Source: an uncultured Flavobacteriales bacterium
GTDB taxonomy: Bacteria; Bacteroidota; Bacteroidia; Flavobacteriales_D; Sanyastnellaceae
Direction of reading: 5' to 3'
Assembly (NCBI GenBank): GCA_937974555.1
Contig: CALJKR010000045.1
Span: 1-61,227 of the forward strand
Length of the DNA stretch: 61,227 nt
The notes beneath the pieces were generated by a model, which was not told the origin of the DNA, ran no database searches, and worked only from the letters and a program-made list of their open reading frames with translations. The position numbers were made by a program, and so were the translations under genes. Positions 42,020-49,743 of the stretch are shown piece by piece (the first letter of the stretch is position 1; each line of letters begins with the position of its first letter).

Positions 42020-42607
42020 ATGAAAATGAAAAATTTATCAATGTTCGCGCTTATCGCTCTAGTAGTAGTATTCAGCGCATGTTCAGTAACTAAGCGTCAA
42101 TACGCTCCAGGTTACCACGTAGAATTCAAGAAATTTGGCAAAGTGGAAAACGTTGCTGAAGTGAAGAAAGAGAAAGTTGCTAAGTCTGTAGTTGCTACAG
42201 AAGAAGTAGCTGTTGTTTCTAACGAAGTAGTTGCTCCTGTTGCTATCGCTCCTGTTGCTTCTGTAGTAGCTAACGAAGAAGTTGCTGCTGTAGTGGTTGC
42301 TCCAGTTGCTGAAAAGAACATCGTTAAATCAATCGCTACCAAAATGGCTGATTTCCGTTCTAGCAAATCAGTTGTAGAAAACAACGAAGCTGCTATCACT
42401 GCTGCTCACGCAAACGGTTTCAAACCAGAGTGGTATCACTGGGTTTTGGCTATCTTAGGTTTCTTCCCAACATTCATGTTCTGGAAGGCGATCATCCAAA
42501 AGAACGATATTCCATGGAAAGAAACAATTATTGCTTTTTTGTTGTATTGCTTGTGCTGGGTTCCTGGTATCATCTACAGCATCAAGTGGATGAAGCGTGA
42601 GTTCTAG
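42020..42607 (+). CDS. TKRxYAxGxH lipoprotein paralogue 3 with YqaE/Pmp3-like tail
   Basis: A 195-residue predicted lipoprotein: MKMKNLSMFALIALVVVFSA then lipobox Cys21 and CSVTKRQYAPGYHVEF. The linker (residues 45-105) is a low-complexity Val-Ala-Glu-Pro repeat (VVAPVAIAPVASVVANEE). The tail (WYHWVLAILGFFPTFMFW...ETIIAFLLYCLCWVPGIIYSI) resembles Pmp3/YqaE small membrane proteins. Codons are strongly biased (GTT, GCT, GTA, AAC, TTC), unlike the neighbours, which suggests high expression. A strong UUCG-loop terminator follows. Confidence 0.75.
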   Translation: MKMKNLSMFALIALVVVFSACSVTKRQYAPGYHVEFKKFGKVENVAEVKKEKVAKSVVATEEVAVVSNEVVAPVAIAPVASVVANEEVAAVVVAPVAEKNIVKSIATKMADFRSSKSVVENNEAAITAAHANGFKPEWYHWVLAILGFFPTFMFWKAIIQKNDIPWKETIIAFLLYCLCWVPGIIYSIKWMKREF

Positions 42608-42629
42608 TATTGAGAATTTAAAAAAAATG

Positions 42630-42657
42630 AAAGCGACCTTCGGGTCGCTTTTTTTTT
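42630..42657 (+). terminator. Strong Rho-independent terminator
   Basis: AAAGCGACC-TTCG-GGTCGCTTT, a 9-bp perfect stem with a UUCG tetraloop followed by T9. It separates paralogues 3 and 4. Confidence 0.93.
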
Positions 42658-42670
42658 ACACAAAAATGTG

Positions 42671-42678
42671 TAAGTTTG
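42671..42678 (+). promoter_or_regulatory. TAnnTTTG box 4 nt before paralogue 4
   Basis: TAAGTTTG, then TGAC, then the ATG at 42683. A leaderless mRNA is likely. Confidence 0.6.
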
Positions 42679-42682
42679 TGAC

Positions 42683-43306
42683 ATGAAAAATTCTAAATTG
42701 TATTTTATGCTAATGGTTGCCATGGTGGCAACTTTGGCTTCTTGCACAGTGACCAAGCGTCACTACGCTCCCGGATATCATGTGGAATGGAAGAGCTTGT
42801 CTAATCGTTCTTATGTAGCGGCTCCAAAGGCGGATCAAGCCGTTACGGTGGAAAATTCAATTACTTCTTTTGATGTATTGAATGAAAGTCCTTTAAATGC
42901 GGTTGCGAGCGCTGATAACAATACCATCGAATTGAATTTTGAAACTGCTGTGGTCAACGATTTGTCACCAGCAGTCTGTAATTCTCTATCTAAAAAGGAG
43001 GTTAAAAAAGAAATGAAGGCCGCTAAGAAGTTGGCTAAGCATCGTGAATCCAGTTCTGTATCTATTCATTCTGAAAAATCACCAGACGCTTTGTCCTGGT
43101 TTATTTGGATTGCAGCAATTTTGGTGTTGCCTATAATAGGAGGTCCTTTGTTTATTTTGGTATGGACGGCTTCTAAAAATGGCCAACCCGATTGGAAGCC
43201 TATTCTCACTTCTTTGCTTCTTTACATTCTTTGCTGGATTCCAGGTTTAATCTATGACATCATCTGGATCAGCAAAAATTGCTATGGAAGTTTATTCAAC
43301 GATTAG
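42683..43306 (+). CDS. TKRHYAxGxH lipoprotein paralogue 4 with YqaE/Pmp3-like tail
   Basis: A 207-residue predicted lipoprotein (MKNSKLYFMLMVAMVATLASC), then CTVTKRHYAPGYHVEW. A basic Lys-rich segment (LSKKEVKKEMKAAKKLAKH) precedes the tail (LSWFIWIAAILVLPIIGGPL...LLLYILCWIPGLIYDIIWI), which matches paralogue 3 in having the LLYxLCWxPGxIY motif. It overlaps the minus-strand acyltransferase tail-to-tail by 11 bases. Function unknown. Confidence 0.72.
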   Translation: MKNSKLYFMLMVAMVATLASCTVTKRHYAPGYHVEWKSLSNRSYVAAPKADQAVTVENSITSFDVLNESPLNAVASADNNTIELNFETAVVNDLSPAVCNSLSKKEVKKEMKAAKKLAKHRESSSVSIHSEKSPDALSWFIWIAAILVLPIIGGPLFILVWTASKNGQPDWKPILTSLLLYILCWIPGLIYDIIWISKNCYGSLFND

Positions 43307-44162
43307 GGTTCTTGTGCTTCCATCGCTTGTGAGACCACAACCAGGTTTCCGGCTGATGGTAAATGTCACGTTCCAATAATCGATTGATTTTTTCCAAGAC
43401 TTGTCCGTATTCCTCTGATTGAGGATTGTCTGTGACCAGTTCATAAAGCGTGGTGTAATGACCACGCTTTACTTTTTTAATATGACCAAAGATGACAGGA
43501 CGGTTGTAATCCTTGCTCATTTTTTCAACCCCATAATAGCACGCTGTTTCCTGGCCTAAAAATGTTGTCCAATAGGATTTTTGAGGATTGGCAGGGGATT
43601 GATCCACCGCAAATACAGTGGCGTTGAGTTCGTTCGGATGGTCCTTGAAATATTGTCCCACTTCCAAAGTGGGCACCAGCAAGGTTCCCCATCTTCCCCG
43701 GTTGGATTTCATCTTCTCATTTAAAAATGGATCTGCAATGCGCTTGTAAATGCCCAACACTTTGTGGGGGATTACCAAGGCTGCACTGACTCCCCAAAGT
43801 TCCCAATTGCCTTGATGTCCACCCGCAATGATAACAGGCTGATTCTTTTCTGCATAGGGTTTAAAGATCTCCGTGCCCTGATGCTCCATGCGCTTGAGGG
43901 CTTCTTCTTTGGATATGCTGAAATTTTTAACGGTCTCTACAATCAAATCGCAAAAGTGACGGTAGAATTTTTTCTCTAAGTCGATGATCTCTTTTTCTGA
44001 CTTCTCTGGAAACACACGTTGCATATTCTGGCGAACGACTTTTTTTCGGTAACCCACGAAATAATACATCACCCAATAAAAGAAATCACTCACGCGGTAA
44101 AGCACAAAAAAAGGCAGGTGGCTCAAGGGCATCAAAATACCGTAGAATAATATTCGACTCAT
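43296..44162 (-). CDS. LpxL/HtrB-like lysophospholipid acyltransferase
   Basis: A 288-residue acyltransferase with an N-terminal membrane segment (residues 5-35) and catalytic H-x4-E motif as GGHQGNWELWG near residue 115. This is the lipid A late-acyltransferase family that adds secondary acyl chains to lipid A (or acyl chains to related lipids). The C-terminus (ETWLWSHKRWKH) is also typical. Lipid A genes kdsC-like and lpxD lie in the same window. Its ATG overlaps the MBL hydrolase stop (ATGA). Confidence 0.9.
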   Translation of the reverse strand: MSRILFYGILMPLSHLPFFVLYRVSDFFYWVMYYFVGYRKKVVRQNMQRVFPEKSEKEIIDLEKKFYRHFCDLIVETVKNFSISKEEALKRMEHQGTEIFKPYAEKNQPVIIAGGHQGNWELWGVSAALVIPHKVLGIYKRIADPFLNEKMKSNRGRWGTLLVPTLEVGQYFKDHPNELNATVFAVDQSPANPQKSYWTTFLGQETACYYGVEKMSKDYNRPVIFGHIKKVKRGHYTTLYELVTDNPQSEEYGQVLEKINRLLERDIYHQPETWLWSHKRWKHKNPNR

Positions 44163-44923
44163 GAAAATTGCAATTTAAGACCATCATAGGCCAAGTGCAT
44201 GTGGGACGGAAGTTGTCCTGAAATAGCATCATGTAAACCCAGCTGATGGCTGATGTGGGTGAAATAAACCTGGGGGATTTGAAGTTTGTTTGCCATTTCC
44301 ATGGCCTGCTCCAATGTGAAATGAGAAACATGTTCCTCATGTCGCAGAGCATTTAAGATGAGAATTTCTGAACCCTTTATTTTCTCTTGGGTTTCTTCTC
44401 CAATGTAGTTGGCATCGGTGATGTAACTCAAGGAGCCAATGCGAAATCCCAACACCGGCATTTTGGCGTGCATCACGGGCAAGGGAATCCAAGTTTGATT
44501 TCCCAACTCAAAGGGTTGCTCATCGATGGTATGCAACTCCATTTGGGGTACTCCAGGATAATTCTTGTTGTAAAATGCGTAGCTGAATTCTCGTTTAAGG
44601 GCATCTTCTACCGCCAAGTTGCAATAGATGTCCATTGGTTTTTGTGTCAAAAAATTAAAAGCACGGATATCATCTAGTCCTGCAATGTGGTCTTTGTGCT
44701 CATGTGTGAAAACTACGCCATTCAAGGTCTTTACGGATGCTCGTAACATTTGCTGACGAAAATCCGGACCGGTGTCAATCACAAATTTATAATCATCCCA
44801 CTCCAATAAAACAGATGAACGCAACCGCGTATCCATGGGATTGGGAGATTGACATATTTCACAAGAACACCCAATGACGGGAACGCCTTGCGAGGTGCCT
44901 GTGCCTAAAAACGTGAGTTGCAT
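44159..44923 (-). CDS. MBL-fold metallo-hydrolase (PhnP-like)
   Basis: A 254-residue metallo-beta-lactamase-fold protein. The metal motif FTHEHKDHIAGLDD (HxHxDH) lies near residues 73-86; the C-terminal metal ligand is in YFTHISHQLG. An N-terminal GTGTSQGVPVIGC(S)CEIC stretch with three Cys is characteristic of the PhnP/YycJ-like subgroup acting on cyclic phosphodiesters or nucleic-acid-derived substrates. A TAATTTTG box lies 5 bases before its ATG on the minus strand. It is coupled to the LpxL-like gene by an ATGA overlap. Confidence 0.88.
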   Translation of the reverse strand: MQLTFLGTGTSQGVPVIGCSCEICQSPNPMDTRLRSSVLLEWDDYKFVIDTGPDFRQQMLRASVKTLNGVVFTHEHKDHIAGLDDIRAFNFLTQKPMDIYCNLAVEDALKREFSYAFYNKNYPGVPQMELHTIDEQPFELGNQTWIPLPVMHAKMPVLGFRIGSLSYITDANYIGEETQEKIKGSEILILNALRHEEHVSHFTLEQAMEMANKLQIPQVYFTHISHQLGLHDAISGQLPSHMHLAYDGLKLQFS

Positions 44924-44928
44924 TGCTT

Positions 44929-44936
44929 CAAAATTA
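44929..44936 (-). promoter_or_regulatory. TAnnTTTG box 5 nt before MBL hydrolase
   Basis: TAATTTTG-AAGCA-ATG on the minus strand. It lies back-to-back with the box of the divergent radical SAM gene. Confidence 0.5.
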
Positions 44937-44958
44937 TGCTTTTTTTCTCATCAAGCCC

Positions 44959-44966
44959 TAACTTTG
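44959..44966 (+). promoter_or_regulatory. TAnnTTTG box 4 nt before radical SAM gene
   Basis: TAACTTTG-TGGC-ATG. Exact consensus with the recurrent 4-base spacing. Confidence 0.55.
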
Positions 44967-44970
44967 TGGC

Positions 44971-46275
44971 ATGGCAGAATCAATGCATCCATGGCGTATT
45001 CCATTTATGGTCTATGCTGACAAAGACGGAAATATTTTTGAAGATACCCGATACGAGGCAGTCGGTCGCTCTGGCTTTGATGTTTTGCCTCTTCAACCTG
45101 AGGATTTCATTGAACTGCCTTTTGGAAGTGATCTCTTGACTTTGCCAGGTAGAAGACCTTATGGTTTAGATGAAAATGGTGAGATGATATGCCGTGAGGA
45201 CGTTCAAGCAGTGGCAGCCCTTAACGCTCCTGCTTATACCCAATTGTACTCAGCCGCATTTGGGACGGATGAAGAGAACGCGCCAACTTTGCCCCTGTAT
45301 GCCTATACCACAGTGGGTTGGTTAGATGATAAATTCTATACCACAGCTGTTCGTATCGATCCAGATGAACGCCAAGATCTGGTGAATTTTGATCGTGAGA
45401 AAATCTGGGAGGTCACCCGGGAGCGCATCGCGAAACATCCCGACAATCGTTTGATTCAGCACCTGGGGCAGAACTGTTCTCTCCGATATTGTTGCCCCGC
45501 AGCCCGAAATTTCTTTATGGGCAGATGGGAATGTCCAATTCCAATATCTCCCGCATGCAATAGCAATTGCCTGGGTTGTATTTCATTTCAACCCGAAGAA
45601 CATGAGCTTACTTCACCCCAAGATCGTCTGGACTTCATACCCACAGTTGACGAGATCCTAGAATTTACTGTCCCACATTTGGAAACAGCAGACCGTGCGA
45701 TTGTGAGCTTTGGTCAAGGTTGTGAAGGGGAACCATTGTTGGTATGGCAACTGATTCGGGATGTGATTGTGGAAATTAGAAAGCGAACCAAACGCGGAAT
45801 AATCAACGTGAATACCAACGGAAGTAAACCCAAAGCGGTGGAAGAATTGATGAAAGTGGGCTTGGATAGCATTCGTGTTAGTCTTAATTCTGTGAGAAAG
45901 GAGGTGTATGAAGCGTATTACTTGCCCAACAATTATCAGTTTGAAGATATTCGTGAATCAGCCCGCATTGTGAGACAGTACGGTGGATGGGCAAGTATCA
46001 ATTATTTTACATTCCCCGGCATGACCGATCATCCGGATGAATTGAAAGCTTTGCGTGAATTCATTCAATACACCGATATCAGCATGATTCAATGGCGCAA
46101 TTTCAATATCGATCCCGATTGGTATTTGGGGAAATTGAATTTGGTTGATTTGCCTCATGGTATCGGTATCAAACATGTGATGGATGAAATCAAGCGCGAA
46201 TTTCCCCATTTGAAATATGGATATTTCAATCCGCCGCATGGTGACGCACGTGGGCCCTTTGTAACTAAAGAGTAA
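44971..46275 (+). CDS. Radical SAM protein of unknown substrate
   Basis: A 434-residue protein. The 4Fe-4S/SAM motif is CNSNCLGC (CX3CX2C) near residue 196, preceded by GRWECPIPISPA; additional Cys in GQNCSLRYCCP just before could hold a further cluster or metal. The TIM-barrel half follows (IVSFGQGCEGEP; INVNTNGS; SIRVSLNS). The N-terminal ~170 residues are not homologous to a domain I know. No recognisable biosynthetic partner is adjacent, so the reaction is unknown. Confidence 0.85.
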   Translation: MAESMHPWRIPFMVYADKDGNIFEDTRYEAVGRSGFDVLPLQPEDFIELPFGSDLLTLPGRRPYGLDENGEMICREDVQAVAALNAPAYTQLYSAAFGTDEENAPTLPLYAYTTVGWLDDKFYTTAVRIDPDERQDLVNFDREKIWEVTRERIAKHPDNRLIQHLGQNCSLRYCCPAARNFFMGRWECPIPISPACNSNCLGCISFQPEEHELTSPQDRLDFIPTVDEILEFTVPHLETADRAIVSFGQGCEGEPLLVWQLIRDVIVEIRKRTKRGIINVNTNGSKPKAVEELMKVGLDSIRVSLNSVRKEVYEAYYLPNNYQFEDIRESARIVRQYGGWASINYFTFPGMTDHPDELKALREFIQYTDISMIQWRNFNIDPDWYLGKLNLVDLPHGIGIKHVMDEIKREFPHLKYGYFNPPHGDARGPFVTKE

Positions 46276-46277
46276 TT

Positions 46278-46685
46278 TTATTGCATACCCATGGCTTTGG
46301 CAATGTTGGGTTTGAAATACAATTCACTTTTTAATACTTTGCCATCTTCACGGAAAATGGGTTGGCCATTGGCGTCCAACTTGCTCATGTTGCTTCTTTG
46401 AATTTCTTCGAAAACAGGGGCCATGACTTCTTGTAACCCATGGGCATTGATTGTACCGCAAAGGATGTAGAGCATGTCTCCCAATGCGTCTGCTATTTCC
46501 ACTATGTCTCCATTTTTAGCCGCTTCCAAATATTCCTCGTTTTCTTCTTTCATCAAATTGAATCGAAGGGTCATCTCTTTTTCTGGAATTTCCGCCTGTG
46601 GTTCTTGTCTAACAGGCAACAGAAAAGCGTGGTGAAAGGCCTTGACATGATCAATGGCTTGGGCAAGAGTTAATTCATTTTTCAT
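46278..46685 (-). CDS. MazG-like nucleoside triphosphate pyrophosphohydrolase
   Basis: A 135-residue all-alpha NTP-PPase. The metal-binding motif EENEEYLEA (EExxE) near residues 47-55 and EIADALGDMLY (ExxD) near residues 63-73 are clear. Such enzymes hydrolyse (d)NTPs to monophosphates, or act on phosphoribosyl-ATP or damaged nucleotides. TTTCTTTG lies 4 bases before its ATG on the minus strand. The start codon of the longest FkbM frame overlaps its own ATG on the other strand. Confidence 0.88.
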   Translation of the reverse strand: MKNELTLAQAIDHVKAFHHAFLLPVRQEPQAEIPEKEMTLRFNLMKEENEEYLEAAKNGDIVEIADALGDMLYILCGTINAHGLQEVMAPVFEEIQRSNMSKLDANGQPIFREDGKVLKSELYFKPNIAKAMGMQ

Positions 46686-46715
46686 GATTCAAAGAAACAA
46701 AAAAAGATTCATCCT

Positions 46716-46723
46716 TATTTTTG
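46716..46723 (+). promoter_or_regulatory. TAnnTTTG box 5 nt before fkbM-like gene
   Basis: TATTTTTG-CCGTG-ATG; it selects the ATG at 46729 rather than 46684 as start. Confidence 0.55.
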
Positions 46724-46728
46724 CCGTG

Positions 46729-47460
46729 ATGGGTCTGAAAGATTGGGTCAGAAAAATACTTTGGTTGCTGGGATTGGATATCACCAGAAACATGCGTTAT
46801 GATCGAATGACCTATCGGGCAATGCGTCAAATTTTAAAACCGAACAGCACCGCCATTGATGTGGGTTGCCACAAGGGAGAGGTGCTAGAATGGATGATCG
46901 CGTTGTCTCCCAATCAAAAACATTTTGCAGTGGAGCCCCTGCCTCATTTGGCCCAGAACCTTCGTTCGCTTTTCGATGGTCGAGTGCGTGTAATCGAAAA
47001 GGCACTCTCGGATCATTCCGGAACTACCGCTTTTCAATTTGTAAAAAACGCACCCGCATACAGTGGAATTAAGAAAAGAGCGTATGCCACATCGGATCCC
47101 GATATTGTGGAATTGCAAGTGCGGATGACTACCCTGGATGAAATGGTGGGAGCAGAGCAAATTGATTTCATAAAGATCGATGTAGAAGGAGGGGAGTATG
47201 CCGTTTTGCAAGGCGCAGTTCAAACGCTGTCGCGTTGCAGACCCGTTGTGGTATTTGAATGCGGAATGGGAGCCACGGAATACTATTTTACTACACCACA
47301 AATGATGTTTGAATGGTGGGATCAAATGGAATATGATATTCTTACTTTGCCTCAATATTTAAAAGAGTCAACTGGAATGACCAAATTGGAATTTCAAACC
47401 TTGTTTGACACGGGTGCTGAGTATTATTTCATAGCGGTTCCGCGATTGAAAAATGCCTGA
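46729..47460 (+). CDS. FkbM-family methyltransferase
   Basis: A 243-residue class I methyltransferase starting MGLKDWVRKILWLLGLD. The SAM-binding motif is AIDVGCHKGEVLEWM and the FkbM hallmark is DFIKIDVEGGEYAVLQGA. Family members O-methylate sugars or secondary metabolites; the substrate is unknown. Upstream starts (46654, 46684) would overlap the divergent MazG gene; the box at 46716 supports 46729. Downstream is the aminotransferase. Confidence 0.87.
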   Translation: MGLKDWVRKILWLLGLDITRNMRYDRMTYRAMRQILKPNSTAIDVGCHKGEVLEWMIALSPNQKHFAVEPLPHLAQNLRSLFDGRVRVIEKALSDHSGTTAFQFVKNAPAYSGIKKRAYATSDPDIVELQVRMTTLDEMVGAEQIDFIKIDVEGGEYAVLQGAVQTLSRCRPVVVFECGMGATEYYFTTPQMMFEWWDQMEYDILTLPQYLKESTGMTKLEFQTLFDTGAEYYFIAVPRLKNA

Positions 47461-47504
47461 TTTATCTGAAAAAAATTGTAAGTTTGTTTCTTTAAACCCA
47501 TTCA

Positions 47505-48722
47505 ATGACTAATAGGGAAGAACGCGCGGGAAAACCCGCACAAATGGTAGCACAACTCACGGAGTCAGCTACTTTGGCGATGGCCAGAAAAAGCAGAGAA
47601 TTGGCTCAGCAGGGAGTAAAAGTGGTAAGCTTAAGTTTGGGGGAACCTGATTTCAATACACCAGATTTTATCAAAGCGGCAGCGGCAGATGCGATGGAAA
47701 AAAATATCACCCATTATCCACCGGTAAACGGGATTTTGGAGGTGCGTCAGGCGATTGCTAAGAAACTGGAAAGAGACAATCATTTGCAATATTCGGCAGA
47801 TGAGATTTTGGTTTCTACAGGTGCCAAACAATGTATTGCTAACGCGATTTTGTCCTTGGTGGATGCCGGAGATGAGGTGATTATGCCCAGTCCTTATTGG
47901 GTGAGCTATGCAGAAATTGTGAAGATGGTGGGCGGTGTGGTAATCGAGGTACCTGCTGGTGTGGAGAACGATTATAAAATTACGGCAGACCAACTGAAGT
48001 CTGCCATCACAGATAAAACCCGCTTGATCATTTACAGCTCACCTTGCAATCCGACGGGCTCTGTATATTCCGCCCAGGAGTTGGAAGCATTTGCAGATGT
48101 CATCCGACCCCATCAAGGGCTTTATGTCATTTCTGATGAAATTTATGAATTGATTCATTTTACCAATCGTCCGGTCAGCATGGCGGCCATGGCCGGTATG
48201 TGGGATCGAACCATCACGGTCAATGGCGTGTCCAAAGCTTTTGCGATGACGGGTTGGAGAATAGGTTACATGGCAGCGCCCAAATGGATCATTGATGCTT
48301 GCAACAAAATGCAAGGTCAAATCACCAGCGGTGCCAATAGCATTGCCCAAATGGCGGCCAAGGCTGCTGTCGAAGCCGATCCCACTGTCGTTGAGGATAT
48401 GGTGAAAACTTTCAAAAGCAGAAGGGACTTGGTTTTTGGATTGCTGCAAGAAATCCCAAACATCAAAATCAATCTTCCTGAAGGGGCGTTTTACTTTTTT
48501 CCGGATGTGCGCTACTACCTGGGAAAAAAACATGGCGACCGTGTCATGCATACCGCACAAGATTTGTGTATGTATTTACTGGAGGTTCATCAATTGGCGT
48601 TGGTTACAGGTGAAGCTTTTGGTGATCCCAATTGTATTCGTATCTCTTATGCCACCAATGAAGCGATATTAAAAGAAGCCATTCATCGTCTTAAAACGGG
48701 ACTGGCTGACCTACATGATTAA
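47505..48722 (+). CDS. Class I aminotransferase (aspartate aminotransferase type)
   Basis: A 405-residue fold-type I PLP enzyme, probably interconverting aspartate/2-oxoglutarate and oxaloacetate/glutamate. Visible motifs: SLGEPDFNTPDF, YSSPCNPTGSVYS, SDEIYELI (PLP Asp/Tyr) and the Schiff-base region TVNGVSKAFAMTGWRIGY with the catalytic Lys; Arg for the alpha-carboxylate in CIRISYA. A TAAGTTTG box lies 21 bases upstream of the ATG. The family also includes aromatic and prephenate aminotransferases, so exact specificity is inferred. Confidence 0.9.
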   Translation: MTNREERAGKPAQMVAQLTESATLAMARKSRELAQQGVKVVSLSLGEPDFNTPDFIKAAAADAMEKNITHYPPVNGILEVRQAIAKKLERDNHLQYSADEILVSTGAKQCIANAILSLVDAGDEVIMPSPYWVSYAEIVKMVGGVVIEVPAGVENDYKITADQLKSAITDKTRLIIYSSPCNPTGSVYSAQELEAFADVIRPHQGLYVISDEIYELIHFTNRPVSMAAMAGMWDRTITVNGVSKAFAMTGWRIGYMAAPKWIIDACNKMQGQITSGANSIAQMAAKAAVEADPTVVEDMVKTFKSRRDLVFGLLQEIPNIKINLPEGAFYFFPDVRYYLGKKHGDRVMHTAQDLCMYLLEVHQLALVTGEAFGDPNCIRISYATNEAILKEAIHRLKTGLADLHD

Positions 48723-48733
48723 TTTATAATTCG

Positions 48734-49707
48734 ATGTCTTTATATCAAACCGTTCAATCCTTTTCCAAACAACGCATGTTGGTTGTGGGAGATGTTATGA
48801 TTGATGCATATTGCTGGGGCAAGGTGGAAAGAATTTCGCCAGAGGCTCCTGTTCCTGTAGTCGCAGTTGAAAAGTGGGACCACCGATTGGGTGGCGCTGC
48901 CAATGTGGCGCTTAACGGGGTTGCTCTTCAAGCAGAGGTGGCGGTTTGTTCAGTGGTAGCCAGGACAAAGAGGGTGCGCGATGCATCGCTTTGTTTGAAG
49001 AGAATAAAATTCAAGTGGATGGCTTGGTGCAATCCAGTGATCGTCCAACGACCATCAAAACACGGGTCATTGCCGGCGGTCATCATATTGTTCGCATTGA
49101 TGAAGAGGTGGTGGTGGGTCTTAATCCGGCAGAGGAAGAAAATCTACTTGCAGCGATTCGACAAAAATTAGATTCTTTTGCACCTACAGTGGTTGTGTTG
49201 GAAGACTACAACAAGGGGGTGATGACGCCTCGGGTCATCCGTCAAGTGATTCAATGGGCCAACGAAAAAGGAATTCCAACCACAGTAGATCCCAAGAAGG
49301 ATCATTTTTTTGAATATGAACAATGCACCCTTTTTAAGCCCAATTTAAAAGAATTGCGTGAAGGTTTAAAAAGAGATATCGTTGCTTCCAATCAGTATTC
49401 AGTTCAAGATGCCATCATGGATTTGGAAACCCAAATGAACAATGCCATGACGCTTTTGACTTTGTCAGAATATGGCATTTGCATGCACAGTCAAGATGGG
49501 TTTTTCCATCAAGGCGCGCATCCCAGAAAGGTAGTGGATGTTTCAGGGGCTGGCGATAGCGTGATCGCGGTTGCCTCTTTGGCTCTTGCCACCGGTGCTT
49601 CGCAAAATGCCGTTGCCACTTTGTCTAATTTGGCGGGCGGCTTGGTATGCGAGAAAGTGGGAGTGGTGCCGATTACTACGGAAATGTTATTGTCTGAATT
49701 GAAATAA
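48734..49707 (+). pseudogene. Heptose-7-phosphate kinase-like PfkB kinase, frameshifted
   Basis: The frame from 48734 encodes MSLYQTVQSFSKQRMLVVGD, RISPEAPVPVV and RLGGAANVALNG, the N-terminal half of HldE domain I (RfaE1). It then loses register near 48958-48962 (GTAGCCAGGAC, where GTAGGCCAGGAC would keep the frame). The plus-one frame continues GSQDKEGARCIALFEENKIQ to ATP-site DVSGAGDS and the end at 49707. A single missing G explains it. The intact product would phosphorylate D-glycero-D-manno-heptose 7-phosphate. Whether this is real or an assembly error cannot be told here. Confidence 0.82.
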
Positions 49708-49731
49708 ATTCTTGTTCGTCGCTTTCGATTG

Positions 49732-49739
49732 TACCTTTG
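49732..49739 (+). promoter_or_regulatory. TAnnTTTG box 4 nt before ubiE/menG
   Basis: TACCTTTG-TGAC-ATG, an exact consensus match at the recurrent spacing. Confidence 0.6.
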
Positions 49740-49743
49740 TGAC

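Noticed and set aside
42112..42399. 95-codon minus-strand frame opposite lipoprotein paralogue 3
   Set aside because: Its Ala/Thr-rich low complexity simply mirrors the repeated GTT/GCT/GTA codons of the plus-strand linker.
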